From positions 58,658-122,657 of the forward strand of contig NZ_JOJE01000032.1 in assembly GCF_000720255.1 (NCBI RefSeq): a DNA stretch of 64,000 nt, given 5' to 3'. Below, piece after piece: positions 34,453 through 43,253 of the stretch (position 1 is the stretch's first letter; every line of letters begins with the position of its first letter). The notes under the pieces are model-generated. The model searched no databases. It was not told the origin of the DNA and saw only the letters and a program-made list of their open reading frames with translations. Position numbers and translations under genes: made by a program. The DNA comes from Streptomyces griseus subsp. griseus. GTDB taxonomy: Bacteria; Actinomycetota; Actinomycetes; Streptomycetales; Streptomycetaceae.

Positions 34453-35064
34453 ATGACCGAGTACGTCAGCCAAGAGGAAATGGGCCAGACGCGAACCGCC
34501 ATTTCCAAAGAGATCAAGAGTGCGATAACCGCGTACGACAACGGGAAGGCGGCCGAGGATCACGCGTGGGTCGCCGACTGGAAGACCCGGCTTCCCACGG
34601 AGCTGAACGGCATCAAGTCGGAGTTCACCGTCTTCAAGGCGGAGTGGGTTCCGATTCTCGCCACCCTGCCGGGGCTCTGGAGCTTCGAGGAACTGATCAA
34701 GAAGCAGTTCCGCCTGGACTACAACCAGTACGGCTTTCTCACCCGGCAGTCCGCCGAGGCCGCAGGAGGCGGAGGGGGCGCTCCAGGCCCGCGGGGTGAA
34801 CCGGGGCCTCCCGGACCGCGCGGACCCGAGGGCCCGCAGGGCCGCGAGGGCCGACGCGGACAGCGCGGCGCGCCCGGGCGCCGAGGCCGACCGGGCCCGC
34901 GCGGTGACCAGGGCCGCCAGGGACGGCCGGGCCCGGCCGGTCCCCCGCCATCGACCGAGGCGTTGCGCAACGCCACTCAGGACGCCCGCGGCGCGGAGCA
35001 GGCACTCCGCGGCGTGGTGGACCGGGCGGAACAGCTGCGCACGACCATCGACGGCGGCCAGTGA
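34453..35064 (+). CDS. Collagen-like protein (Gly-X-Y repeats)
   Basis: A 203-aa protein. Residues 1-105 are helical, with no signal peptide. Residues 109-165 are 19 uninterrupted Gly-X-Y triplets, Pro- and Arg-rich (GAPGPRGEPGPPGPRGPEG and so on), which would form a collagen triple helix. A short helical C-terminal segment (about 170-203) could act as a trimerisation or capping domain. The ATG has AGAGGA upstream. Collagen-like stretches occur in phage tail fibres and structural proteins, and this gene lies directly upstream of the tape measure gene, so a fibre or whisker role is reasonable. Stability without hydroxyproline is unknown. Confidence 0.8.
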   Translation: MTEYVSQEEMGQTRTAISKEIKSAITAYDNGKAAEDHAWVADWKTRLPTELNGIKSEFTVFKAEWVPILATLPGLWSFEELIKKQFRLDYNQYGFLTRQSAEAAGGGGGAPGPRGEPGPPGPRGPEGPQGREGRRGQRGAPGRRGRPGPRGDQGRQGRPGPAGPPPSTEALRNATQDARGAEQALRGVVDRAEQLRTTIDGGQ

Positions 35065-35130
35065 GCTGCCGCGAACCGACCGTCTCGCGAACCGTCGAGG
35101 CAGGTCCCCGGTGACACATCTGGAGTGTGA

Positions 35131-36327
35131 ATGTCTCTCGTACGATCACTTGGCCGAGCCTCCGGCGCACTGCAGGACTTCAAGACGAAGGCCTCCGGTG
35201 CGGGGGCCGCGGCCCAGGGCATGGGAAGCGCGGGCCAGAAGGGCGCGAACCAGCTCAAGACGCTGAAGTCGGCCGCCCAGGGCGCCGAGAAGGAACTGAA
35301 GGACCTGAGGACCGCCTCCGACCAGGCCGAGAAGTCGATCGGCAGGGCCGGCCGGACCGGTTCCTCCGCGGGCAAGAACCTCGGCAAGTACCGGACCGGG
35401 GCCGAGAAGGCGGCCAAGGGTCAGGACAAGATGAACAAGTCGATGAAGGGCAACTTCTTCGGCATGCTCATGAGCCTGCTCCAGCCGCTGATCGAGAAGG
35501 TCGTCGACATGGCGACCAGGTCGAAGACCATGCAGAAGGTCATGAAGGCGGCCTTCGAGGTCATCAAGTCGGTGATCAGCAAGGTCATGAAGGCCATCGG
35601 GCCGATCATGAAGAACGCCGCGAAGCTGATCAAGTCGGTCTGGAACGGCATCAAGAAGGCCGTCTCGACCGTCGTCAAGGCGATCGCCACGGTCATCAAG
35701 ACCTACGTCACCATCTGGAAGAAGGTCATCAGCACCGCGCTGAACGCGATCAAGACGGTCGTCAGCAGCGTCTGGAAGGGCATCAAGGCCGTCGTCTCAC
35801 CCGTCGTCAGCTGGATCAAGTCGGCGATCCCGAACGCCTTCCGGGCCGTCAAGGACAAGCTGTCCAGCATCTGGGGCGGCCTGAAGGGCATCGCGAGCCG
35901 CGCCTTCGACGGCATCAAGGGCGCGGTGAAGGGCCCGATCAACGCGGTCATCGGCATCATCAACTCCGCGATCGGCAGGCTCAACGGCATCAAGGTGTCG
36001 ATTCCGGGCTGGGTGCCGAAGGTCGGCGGCAAGTCGTTCGGCGTCAGCCTGCCGAGAATCCCCGCGCTCGCCACCGGCGGTGTCGTCATGCCCCGCTCGG
36101 GCGGTGTCCCGGCGCTGCTCGCCGAGGCCGGTGAGGCGGAGGCCGTGCTGCCGCTGAGCAAGCTCGACCGGCTGCTGAAGCGGGCGGCCGCACAGGGGCC
36201 GGCGTACGCCGGTGCGTCCGGGGCGGCGGGCGGCGCGCTGCACATCGAGCACTACTACGCGGCCGAGACGAGCAGCCCGCAGCGGACCGCGGACGCCCTG
36301 ATGTTCCTGGCGAAGGCACGCGGATGA
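35131..36327 (+). CDS. Tape measure protein 1
   Basis: A 398-aa protein with helical, Lys/Ala-rich repeats (KSVWNGIKKAVSTVVKAIA, SSVWKGIKAVVSPVVSWIK) and hydrophobic segments, typical of siphophage tape measure proteins that set tail length. The C-terminus has the family's usual end: SLPRIPALATGGVVMPRSGG followed by AEAGEAEAVLPLSKL. If length is about 1.5 angstrom per residue, the tail would be near 60 nm, which is short. It overlaps the next gene by 4 nt (ATGA). Confidence 0.85.
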   Translation: MSLVRSLGRASGALQDFKTKASGAGAAAQGMGSAGQKGANQLKTLKSAAQGAEKELKDLRTASDQAEKSIGRAGRTGSSAGKNLGKYRTGAEKAAKGQDKMNKSMKGNFFGMLMSLLQPLIEKVVDMATRSKTMQKVMKAAFEVIKSVISKVMKAIGPIMKNAAKLIKSVWNGIKKAVSTVVKAIATVIKTYVTIWKKVISTALNAIKTVVSSVWKGIKAVVSPVVSWIKSAIPNAFRAVKDKLSSIWGGLKGIASRAFDGIKGAVKGPINAVIGIINSAIGRLNGIKVSIPGWVPKVGGKSFGVSLPRIPALATGGVVMPRSGGVPALLAEAGEAEAVLPLSKLDRLLKRAAAQGPAYAGASGAAGGALHIEHYYAAETSSPQRTADALMFLAKARG

Positions 36328-37616
36328 GTGCCGTCGCGCGAACAGCCGGCGGCTGGACCGCCGACCCGCTCGTCGGTGTCGGGCCCGCCCTGCGCACCTT
36401 CCGCTCGCGGATCGAACAGGGCGGCAGCACGCTGCGTTCGGTCACCGGCCGGATCAAGAGTGCCGCCGCCGCCACCGATCGCGTCCGTTCCTCCGTCGCC
36501 CAGGCCGGCACCGCCGTACGGCAGACCAAGGCCAGGGCCGAGACGGCCGCCCGCTCGATCGCCAGGACAGGGCGGAGCGCCATCACCGCCGGGTCCGGCC
36601 TGAGGTCCGTGCGCGACCAGGGCAAGGGCTCCACCAAGCGGCTCGGGACACTCATGTCCGGGCTCGGCGGCGTCGGGGCGCTGGTCGCCGGCCTGCTGAG
36701 TGCCTCCGGCGTCCTCGGCGACCTCATGGGCACCTTCGGCACCGCCATGACCATCGGTTCCGGCGTCATGCTGGTCATCAACGCCCTGACCCGTGCCAAC
36801 CCCATCGGCTTCGTCACCGGCCTGCTCCTCCCGGTCGCCGGCTGGCTGATCGACCTGGCGATGAACTCCGAGACCGGGCAGCGGTTCATGGAGCAGCTGG
36901 CCACGCTCGTACTGAAGTACGTCGAGCTGTACGTGACGATCATCAGCCCCCTGATGAAGGCGATCGGATCGGCGGTGAGCACCTACGTCACCGGCTACCT
37001 CACCGTCGTCAGGGGCGCCGTCACCGGCATCGCCACCCTCATCGGCACCGGCTTCGCCGTCCTCAAGGCCCTCACCACCGGCGACACCCGCGCGCTCAGC
37101 GGCCGGGTGTCCGCGGTGTGGCGGGGGTTCAAGGACGCGGTCAGGCCGGCGCTGAAGTGGATCAGTCAGGACATCCCCCGGATGTTCACCCGGATCAAGG
37201 CGGCCCTGTCCGGGACGATGCGCGGGCTCGGGCAGTTCGTGGAGACCGGCGCGCAGACCGTCGCGGGTGTGATCAAGGGGCCGGTCAACGGCCTGATCGC
37301 GTTCGCCAACTGGATCGTCGACGGGCTCAACAGCCTCAGCTTCAGCCTGTTCGGCAAGAAGTTCGGCGTCGACCTGGACAAGATCCCGATGCTCGCCGAG
37401 GGCGGTGTCGCGGTCCCGGGCGCCACCCGTCGGGCGGGCAGGGTCCTGCCGCTCACCGCCCTGCGCCGCCAGCAGGCGCTCGCCCTGCGCAACCACCACC
37501 GGCCCGGGCCCCCGCACCGGATCACGGAGTTCCACGAGAGCCGGGGCGCCGGTGCCCACGGCACGGCGGAGGACCTGCTCTTCCTCGCGGCGGCCCACGC
37601 ACGCACCCCAGCCTGA
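36324..37616 (+). CDS. Tape measure protein 2 (paralogue)
   Basis: A 430-aa protein of the same kind as the one before it: coiled N-terminus (IKSAAAATDRVRSSVAQAG), hydrophobic centre (LVAGLLSASGVLGDLMGTF), and the same C-terminal block (DKIPMLAEGGVAVPGATRR, VLPLTALRR). The start overlaps the previous stop by 4 nt. Two consecutive tape measure-like genes are unusual. They may act together as a composite tape, or one may be a plug or membrane-insertion protein. Confidence 0.8.
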   Translation: MSAVARTAGGWTADPLVGVGPALRTFRSRIEQGGSTLRSVTGRIKSAAAATDRVRSSVAQAGTAVRQTKARAETAARSIARTGRSAITAGSGLRSVRDQGKGSTKRLGTLMSGLGGVGALVAGLLSASGVLGDLMGTFGTAMTIGSGVMLVINALTRANPIGFVTGLLLPVAGWLIDLAMNSETGQRFMEQLATLVLKYVELYVTIISPLMKAIGSAVSTYVTGYLTVVRGAVTGIATLIGTGFAVLKALTTGDTRALSGRVSAVWRGFKDAVRPALKWISQDIPRMFTRIKAALSGTMRGLGQFVETGAQTVAGVIKGPVNGLIAFANWIVDGLNSLSFSLFGKKFGVDLDKIPMLAEGGVAVPGATRRAGRVLPLTALRRQQALALRNHHRPGPPHRITEFHESRGAGAHGTAEDLLFLAAAHARTPA

Positions 37617-37635
37617 GAAGTGAGGTGACGGCCCC

Positions 37636-38556
37636 ATGGCCGAGACGACCACAACCGCATACACCGAGGACACCGCACCCGGCTCACTCATCACCCGCGA
37701 TGGGCAGATGCAGTGGGCCGGACTTCTGCTGGGCCCCGGCACGCCCTACGAGATCGACCGCGGCGGACTGAGCGGCTGGGAGGACCTGCCCGAGTACGAC
37801 GCCTCGGACGCCGACCACCCCACCGCGCACGGCGCCTGGCCGGGCGCCCGCTACGCCCGGCCCCGCAAGATCGGCGGCACGGTGTGGACCGTACCGTCGG
37901 AGGACAGCACCGAGTCCTCGCTGTCCGCGATGCGCGCCCTGCGCCAGGCCCTGCTGCTCGGTGACGCGGAGCGCTGGCTGGCGGTGCGGCTGCACGGCGA
38001 GACGCTGGCCGTGCGGGCCCGGGTCAGCCAGCGCGTGCTGGCCGCCGACCGGACGTACACCACGCAGGGCGTGGCCCGGGCGTCCGTGCAGTGGTACGCC
38101 ACCGACCCGCGCCGCTACTCGGTCACCGAGCAGAGCGCGGTCACCGGCGCCCCGCAGCCGGAGAGCGGACTGACCTGGCCGCTGACCTGGCCGCTGTACT
38201 GGGGGCAGTCGGCCTCCACCGGAGACGTGCTCGCCGCCAACTCCGGCTCGGCGCCGACGCATCCGATGATCACCTTCACGGGCCCGTGCTCCAACCCGAC
38301 GGTGACCGACCGCACCTCCGGCCGCCGGCTGCGCTACGAGATCACGCTCGCCGAGGGCGACGAGCTCGTGATCGACACCGCCGCCGGCACCGTCACCCTC
38401 AACGGCACCGCCTCCCGCCGTGACACGGCCGCGCCGGACAGCAGCCCCGAGGAACTGTTCGCCTTCGAACCGGGCCGCGCCCAGCTGGCGTTCCGGCCCG
38501 ACACCGACGGGGCGGGCGCCCGGATGACGGTCCGCTGGCGCGACGCGGAGTGGTGA
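37636..38556 (+). CDS. Distal tail protein (Dit-like)
   Basis: A 306-aa protein with the usual siphophage Dit pattern: IDRGGLSGWEDLPEYDAS near the front, then the beta-rich part IGGTVWTVPSEDSTESSLSA, SVQWYATDPRRYSVTE, and a C-terminal galectin-like half (about 200-306). It forms the ring connecting tail tube and baseplate. It directly follows the tape measure genes, as in phage genomes. TGAGGTG is 9 nt upstream. Confidence 0.8.
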   Translation: MAETTTTAYTEDTAPGSLITRDGQMQWAGLLLGPGTPYEIDRGGLSGWEDLPEYDASDADHPTAHGAWPGARYARPRKIGGTVWTVPSEDSTESSLSAMRALRQALLLGDAERWLAVRLHGETLAVRARVSQRVLAADRTYTTQGVARASVQWYATDPRRYSVTEQSAVTGAPQPESGLTWPLTWPLYWGQSASTGDVLAANSGSAPTHPMITFTGPCSNPTVTDRTSGRRLRYEITLAEGDELVIDTAAGTVTLNGTASRRDTAAPDSSPEELFAFEPGRAQLAFRPDTDGAGARMTVRWRDAEW

Positions 38557-38560
38557 GCCC

Positions 38561-38587
38561 ATGACCGTACGAGCCGCCTGGCTCTGA
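38561..38587 (+). pseudogene. Relic of a fourth receptor-binding gene (5' end only)
   Basis: ATG followed by codons for TVRAAWL and TGA. The three adjacent receptor-binding proteins begin MNLRSSWL, MNARSAWL and MPVRSGWL, so this is the same N-terminus cut off after 8 codons. The DNA (ACCGTACGAGCCGCCTGGCT) is close to the third paralogue. It lies directly after the distal tail gene, in place of the first fibre gene. Probably left by recombination between paralogues. Confidence 0.65.
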
Positions 38588-38637
38588 CCGCCCCTTCGCC
38601 TCCCCCGTACCTTCCGGAGATCACAGGAGACCAGCAG

Positions 38638-39855
38638 ATGAACCTGCGCAGCTCATGGCTGGCCGAGACCGGCCAGACCCGCGAGGACACCCGCCTCACC
38701 CAGCTGGGCGCGACCACCCCGACCAACCCCCTGGAGGTCCGCTCCGGCATCCTCCCCGGCTCCTACGACGGCCAGTACCGCCTCTCGGGCTTCTGGATGC
38801 AGGGCCGCGCGGGCACCATGTCGGTCACCGTCCACGAGGGCCGGGCCGTCGTCCAGGCCGACGCCAACCAGGGCGCCTACCCCGTCACGCTCTCCGAACC
38901 GCAGTCCCTCACCTTCACCGACGGCGAGGCCAACGACCGCGTCGACCTCGTCGTCCTGAAGGTCTCCGACAAGCTCTACGACGGCTCGGCGCAGTCCACG
39001 GTCTCCCTGGAGATCATCAAGGGCGAGGCGGACACCAACCCGACCCCGCCGCCGCTCCCGGACGTCGCGCTGCCGATCTACCGGGTCACCGTCCGGGCCG
39101 GGATCAGCGCCGGCAAGGGCGGCATCAACTGGAACAACGACGTGACGGACCTGCGCTCCAGCACCGTCGCGATCGGCGGCATCCTCCCGGCCTACGGCGA
39201 GACCGGCAACGGCGCCTACCCGGGCCAGTACCGCGACTCCGGCGGCGCCCTCCAGCGCTGGGACGGCTCCGCGTGGGTGTCGTACCCGAGCGCCCTGGGC
39301 GGCATCGCCCCGGCCGGCACCGTCACCACGGCCAGCTACACCGGCCAGTACCGCGACAGCTCCTCCGGAGTGCTGCAGCGCTGGAACGGCTCGACCTGGG
39401 CGTCGTACCAGCCGGTCGCCAACTGGACCGACTACACGCCGGTCTGGCGCAGCACGAACGGCGCCGCGCCCGCCATCGGCAACGGCACGCTGGCCGGCTC
39501 GTACGTGAAGACGGGCAACGTCGTCCAGCTGCGGATCTATCTCAAGATCGGCTCGACGACCAACCTGAGCGCCCAGGACGCCAACGCCGACTGGACCTTC
39601 TCCCTGCCGGTCGCGCCGGTGTCCACCGCCTGGAAGCTGGACGGACGGTTCATGACCGCCGAGGCGCACGACGTCTCGGCGCTCCTGACGTACCAGGGCG
39701 CCGGTCAGCTGTCGACGGCGAACGGCGGCACGATCCACCAGGTCCGCGACGCCCTCAAGACCAACGGGACCGTGTGGGACAAGTCCGCGCCCTTCACCTG
39801 GGCCGCGGGCGACGTACTGACCCTCCACGGCAGCTACGAGGCCGCCTCCTCCTGA
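38638..39855 (+). CDS. Receptor-binding/minor tail protein 1
   Basis: A 405-aa protein. Residues 1-180 are a conserved N-terminal module (MNLRSSWLAETGQTREDTRL, RSGILPGSYDGQYRLSGF). Residues about 190-258 hold two copies of a Y-x-GQYRD-x(3-5)-LQRW-x-G-x-x-W repeat. Residues 260-405 form a variable, beta-rich C-terminal domain of the receptor-binding type (NWTDYTPVWRST onward). AGGAGA lies 8 nt upstream. It is the first of three tandem paralogues with divergent C-termini, between distal tail and hub-like genes. Confidence 0.8.
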   Translation: MNLRSSWLAETGQTREDTRLTQLGATTPTNPLEVRSGILPGSYDGQYRLSGFWMQGRAGTMSVTVHEGRAVVQADANQGAYPVTLSEPQSLTFTDGEANDRVDLVVLKVSDKLYDGSAQSTVSLEIIKGEADTNPTPPPLPDVALPIYRVTVRAGISAGKGGINWNNDVTDLRSSTVAIGGILPAYGETGNGAYPGQYRDSGGALQRWDGSAWVSYPSALGGIAPAGTVTTASYTGQYRDSSSGVLQRWNGSTWASYQPVANWTDYTPVWRSTNGAAPAIGNGTLAGSYVKTGNVVQLRIYLKIGSTTNLSAQDANADWTFSLPVAPVSTAWKLDGRFMTAEAHDVSALLTYQGAGQLSTANGGTIHQVRDALKTNGTVWDKSAPFTWAAGDVLTLHGSYEAASS

Positions 39856-39878
39856 GCGGCCACCGGGAAGGACTCGCC

Positions 39879-41069
39879 ATGAACGCACGTTCCGCCTGGC
39901 TGTCCACGGACGGCCAGACCCGTGAGGACACCCGGGTCGCCGCCCTGGGTGCCCTCACCCCCACCTCGCCGATCGGCACCCGCTCCGGCATTCTGCCCGG
40001 CTCCTACGGCGGGGAACACCGCGTCTCCGGCTTCTGGCTCGCGGGCGCCACCGGCACCATGACCGCCACCGTGAGCTCCGGCCGGGCCGTCGTCCAGGCG
40101 GCCGAGTCCCGCGGCGCCTACCCGGTGGCGGTCACCGACGGCGTCCCGCTCACCTTCGAGGACGGCGACGCCCTGTACGGCCGGATCGACCTGGTCGTCC
40201 TGCGGATCCACGACCCCGCCTACGACGGCGGCGAGCGCACCGAGGCCGCCGTCGAGATCGTCAAGGGCAAACCGGAGGCCACCCCGACCGCGCCCGCGGC
40301 ACCGGGCCTGTCCCTGCCGCTGTTCGAGGTCGTGGTCCCCAAGGGCCGCAGCGCCGGGACCGGAGGCATCGACTGGGGCACGGCGCTGACCGACCTGCGC
40401 CCCACCACCGTCGCCGTCGGCGGGATCCTGCCGACCGTCCCCGACGACATGGCCATCGGCGCCTATCCGGGGCAGTACCGCGATGTCAACAGCGCGCTGC
40501 AGCGCTGGAACGGCACCGCGTGGGTGCCGTACCCGAGGGACGTGGGCGGCATCGTCCCGGCCGGCGCGCTCACCAACGGCGGTCACCCCGGCCAGTACCG
40601 CGACTCCGCCGCCGGGCAGCTCCAGCGCTGGAACGGCACGGCGTGGCTGCCGGCCGTGCCCGGACCGGCGTTCGCCAACACCCTGGACGCCGGGTCGACG
40701 ACGTCGACCACGTACACCGCGACACTCGCCGACGCGTCGGCCACCCCGCTGACGCTCACCTTCACGGCCCCGCCGTCCGGCTCGGTCCTCATCGGCCTGG
40801 GCGCCCGCATGCTCACCCGGTCCAGCGAGACCGTGTCCGCCTACATGTCCCCGCAGGTCACCCAGGGCTCCACCGTCATCTGGGCGGCCGACGACGAGCG
40901 CACCGCGACGAGCTCGGGGGACATCGGCAAGTCGGTGTCGACCCAGCTGCGGATGAACGGCCTGGCCGTCGGCACCACCTACACGGTCACCGCCATGTAC
41001 CGGTCGACCAGCGCCACGGTCACCTGCTGGTTCGACGCCCGCTATCTGCGCGTCGACCCGATCGCCTGA
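39879..41069 (+). CDS. Receptor-binding/minor tail protein 2
   Basis: A 396-aa paralogue with the same N-terminal module (MNARSAWLSTDGQTREDTRV, RSGILPGSYGGEHRVSGF), two GQYRD...LQRW repeats (about 185-250) and an unrelated C-terminal domain (about 255-396, FANTLDAGSTTSTTYTATL onward, rich in Thr and Ser). The ATG at 39879 follows GGAAGGA; longer readings upstream overlap paralogue 1 and are not used. Confidence 0.8.
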   Translation: MNARSAWLSTDGQTREDTRVAALGALTPTSPIGTRSGILPGSYGGEHRVSGFWLAGATGTMTATVSSGRAVVQAAESRGAYPVAVTDGVPLTFEDGDALYGRIDLVVLRIHDPAYDGGERTEAAVEIVKGKPEATPTAPAAPGLSLPLFEVVVPKGRSAGTGGIDWGTALTDLRPTTVAVGGILPTVPDDMAIGAYPGQYRDVNSALQRWNGTAWVPYPRDVGGIVPAGALTNGGHPGQYRDSAAGQLQRWNGTAWLPAVPGPAFANTLDAGSTTSTTYTATLADASATPLTLTFTAPPSGSVLIGLGARMLTRSSETVSAYMSPQVTQGSTVIWAADDERTATSSGDIGKSVSTQLRMNGLAVGTTYTVTAMYRSTSATVTCWFDARYLRVDPIA

Positions 41070-41097
41070 ACTCCCACCTCCCAGAAAGGAGTCGACC

Positions 41098-42120
41098 ATG
41101 CCCGTACGCTCCGGCTGGCTCTCCCCCGACGCCCAGTCCCTCGAGGACACCAGGGTCGTCCCGCTCGGCACGCTCACCCCGACCTCGCCCGTCGCCACCC
41201 GCTCCGGCATCCTGCCGGGCTCCGCCGACGGCCAGTCCCGCATCTCCGGGTTCACCCTGACTGGCACCGCGGGCACCATGACCGCCACGGTCAGCCCCGG
41301 CCGGGCCGTCGTCCAGGGCGCGGACGCCCGCGGCGCCTATCCGGTCGCGCTCACCGAGTACCTGCCCCTCACCTTCGAGGACGGCGACGCCCAGTACGGC
41401 CGCATCGACCTCGTCGTGCTGAGGATCTACGACGACACCTACGACGGCTCCGGCCGCACCGAGGCCGCCGTCGAGATCGTCAAGGGCACCCCGGCCGCGA
41501 CCCCGGCCGTACCGGCCACGCCCCCTCTCGCCCTGCCGCTCTACGAGGTCGCGGTACCGAAGGGGGCGAGCGCCGGCGCCAACGGCATCCCCTGGGGCAC
41601 GGCCCTCACCGGCCGCCGTACCGCCACGGTCTCCGTCGGCGGCATCCTGCCCGTCACCACGGACACGGCCACCGGCGCCTACCCCGGCCAGTACCGCGAC
41701 AACAATGGCGTCCTGCAGCGCTGGACCGGCACCGCCTGGGCCGACCACCAGCCGCCGATCGCCGTGGAGACCAACACCACCGGCGTCACCGCGTCCGGCA
41801 ACTGGTCGGTGAGCTCGTACAACGCCCGCCGCACGCGCGGTGTCTGCTCCTTCAGCGTCTCGCTCGTCCGGACCACCAGCGCCCTCACCGCGACGGCCGC
41901 CGGGAGCACCAACCCGGGCAACGTCAACGACGAGCTGATCTGCACCCTGCCCGCCGGCTGGCGGCCCGCCCACGACACGTACGCCTCCGCCACCGACGGG
42001 TACGCCGACGGCGGCATCCGCATCAACCCCGACGGCACGGTGTACCTGCTCACCTGGTCGACCAGCGGTGTCATCCAGGTCGGCAACACCCTGCGGCTCT
42101 CCGCCTGCTTCGTGCAGTGA
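41098..42120 (+). CDS. Receptor-binding/minor tail protein 3
   Basis: A 340-aa paralogue. N-terminal module MPVRSGWLSPDAQSLEDTRV and RSGILPGSADGQSRISGF, one GQYRD...LQRW repeat, and a third, different C-terminal domain (about 215-340, with TGVTASGNWSVSSYN and ending LRLSACFVQ). AAGGAG is 6 nt upstream. Confidence 0.8.
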   Translation: MPVRSGWLSPDAQSLEDTRVVPLGTLTPTSPVATRSGILPGSADGQSRISGFTLTGTAGTMTATVSPGRAVVQGADARGAYPVALTEYLPLTFEDGDAQYGRIDLVVLRIYDDTYDGSGRTEAAVEIVKGTPAATPAVPATPPLALPLYEVAVPKGASAGANGIPWGTALTGRRTATVSVGGILPVTTDTATGAYPGQYRDNNGVLQRWTGTAWADHQPPIAVETNTTGVTASGNWSVSSYNARRTRGVCSFSVSLVRTTSALTATAAGSTNPGNVNDELICTLPAGWRPAHDTYASATDGYADGGIRINPDGTVYLLTWSTSGVIQVGNTLRLSACFVQ

Positions 42121-42149
42121 CCACCGCCTCACCAGGAGCTGACCGCCGC

Positions 42150-43253
42150 ATGACCACCAACACCCCGTACCGCGCGATCTTCTGCGATCTGCGCGAGGAC
42201 ACCACCATCGACATCCTGCCCCTGCGGGACGTCACCGTCGACGACTACATCGGCAAACCCGGATCGCTCTCCGGCACCGTCCCCGTACCCGACGCGGCGA
42301 TGGCCGCCCGCGTCCGCCGCATCGAGGAGGGCCGCACCGCGGTCTACCTCCAGCGCGGCAACGACCTGTGGTGGGGCGGCATCGTCTGGACCAGCACCCT
42401 CCAGAGCGACGACCGGGGCGTGCTGACCCTCGGCATCCAGGCCGCCACCTTCGAGTCGTACGCGGCCCGCCGCCGCATCCGCGCCAACCTGTACTACAAG
42501 GACGCCGACCCGCTGGCCGTCGCCCGTGGGCTGTGGATCAACCTGCAGAAGATGCTGCCCGGCAGCGACATCGGCGTCACGACCGGGGACGAAACCTCCG
42601 GCGAGCTCCGCTCGGGCACCTGGCGCAACGGGGACGAGACGATCTACCTGGAGGCGATCGACGCGCTCGCCGCCGTGGACCCCGTCTTCGAGCACCACAT
42701 CGCCGTCTACCGCGACCCGTCCACCGGTGAGCGGGTGCGCCGGCTGCGGCTGGGCAGCCCGAAGATCAACACCGGGACCACCGACCTGGTCATGGACCGG
42801 CCGGGCAACATCCTGGCGTACACCTTCCCGCGCGACGCCACCCGCGGCGGCACCACCGCCAGGGCGCGCGGGGCCACGGACAACTCCAACCAGGCCGCCG
42901 AGTCCCGCCCGCTGTACGCCGACGCGCCCGAGGCCACGGAGTTGATCAACGCGGGCTATCCGCGCATCGACCTGTCCTCGGACCACAACGAGGTCTCCGA
43001 CACCGCCACCCTGCTGTCCCTGGCCAAGGCCGAACTGGCCGAGGCCACGGGGGCGGTGGTGATCCCCGAGATCACCGTCCGCCTCGACGACCTGGTGCCG
43101 CCCGCCCTGCTCGGCCGGACCGTCCGCATCCGCGTCACCGACGAGTGGTTCACCGAGGGACTGAACAACCGCTACCGGATCATCGGCGTCAAGGTCAGTC
43201 CCTCGCAGCGCGGCCGCCCCGACACCGCCGAGCTCTACCTGGAGGAGGTCTGA
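42150..43253 (+). CDS. Tail hub/tip protein (Gp37-like minor tail protein)
   Basis: A 367-aa protein with features of an actinophage minor tail or baseplate hub protein: IFCDLREDTTIDILPLRDVT, WWGGIVWTSTLQSDDRG and FESYAARRRIRANLYY, and a C-terminal VKVSPSQRGRPDTAELYLEE. The ATG at 42150 follows GGAG 11 nt upstream; a GTG at 42117 overlaps the previous stop and is less likely. It probably forms the tail tip beneath the distal ring. In most siphophages this class directly follows Dit; here three fibre genes intervene. Confidence 0.75.
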   Translation: MTTNTPYRAIFCDLREDTTIDILPLRDVTVDDYIGKPGSLSGTVPVPDAAMAARVRRIEEGRTAVYLQRGNDLWWGGIVWTSTLQSDDRGVLTLGIQAATFESYAARRRIRANLYYKDADPLAVARGLWINLQKMLPGSDIGVTTGDETSGELRSGTWRNGDETIYLEAIDALAAVDPVFEHHIAVYRDPSTGERVRRLRLGSPKINTGTTDLVMDRPGNILAYTFPRDATRGGTTARARGATDNSNQAAESRPLYADAPEATELINAGYPRIDLSSDHNEVSDTATLLSLAKAELAEATGAVVIPEITVRLDDLVPPALLGRTVRIRVTDEWFTEGLNNRYRIIGVKVSPSQRGRPDTAELYLEEV

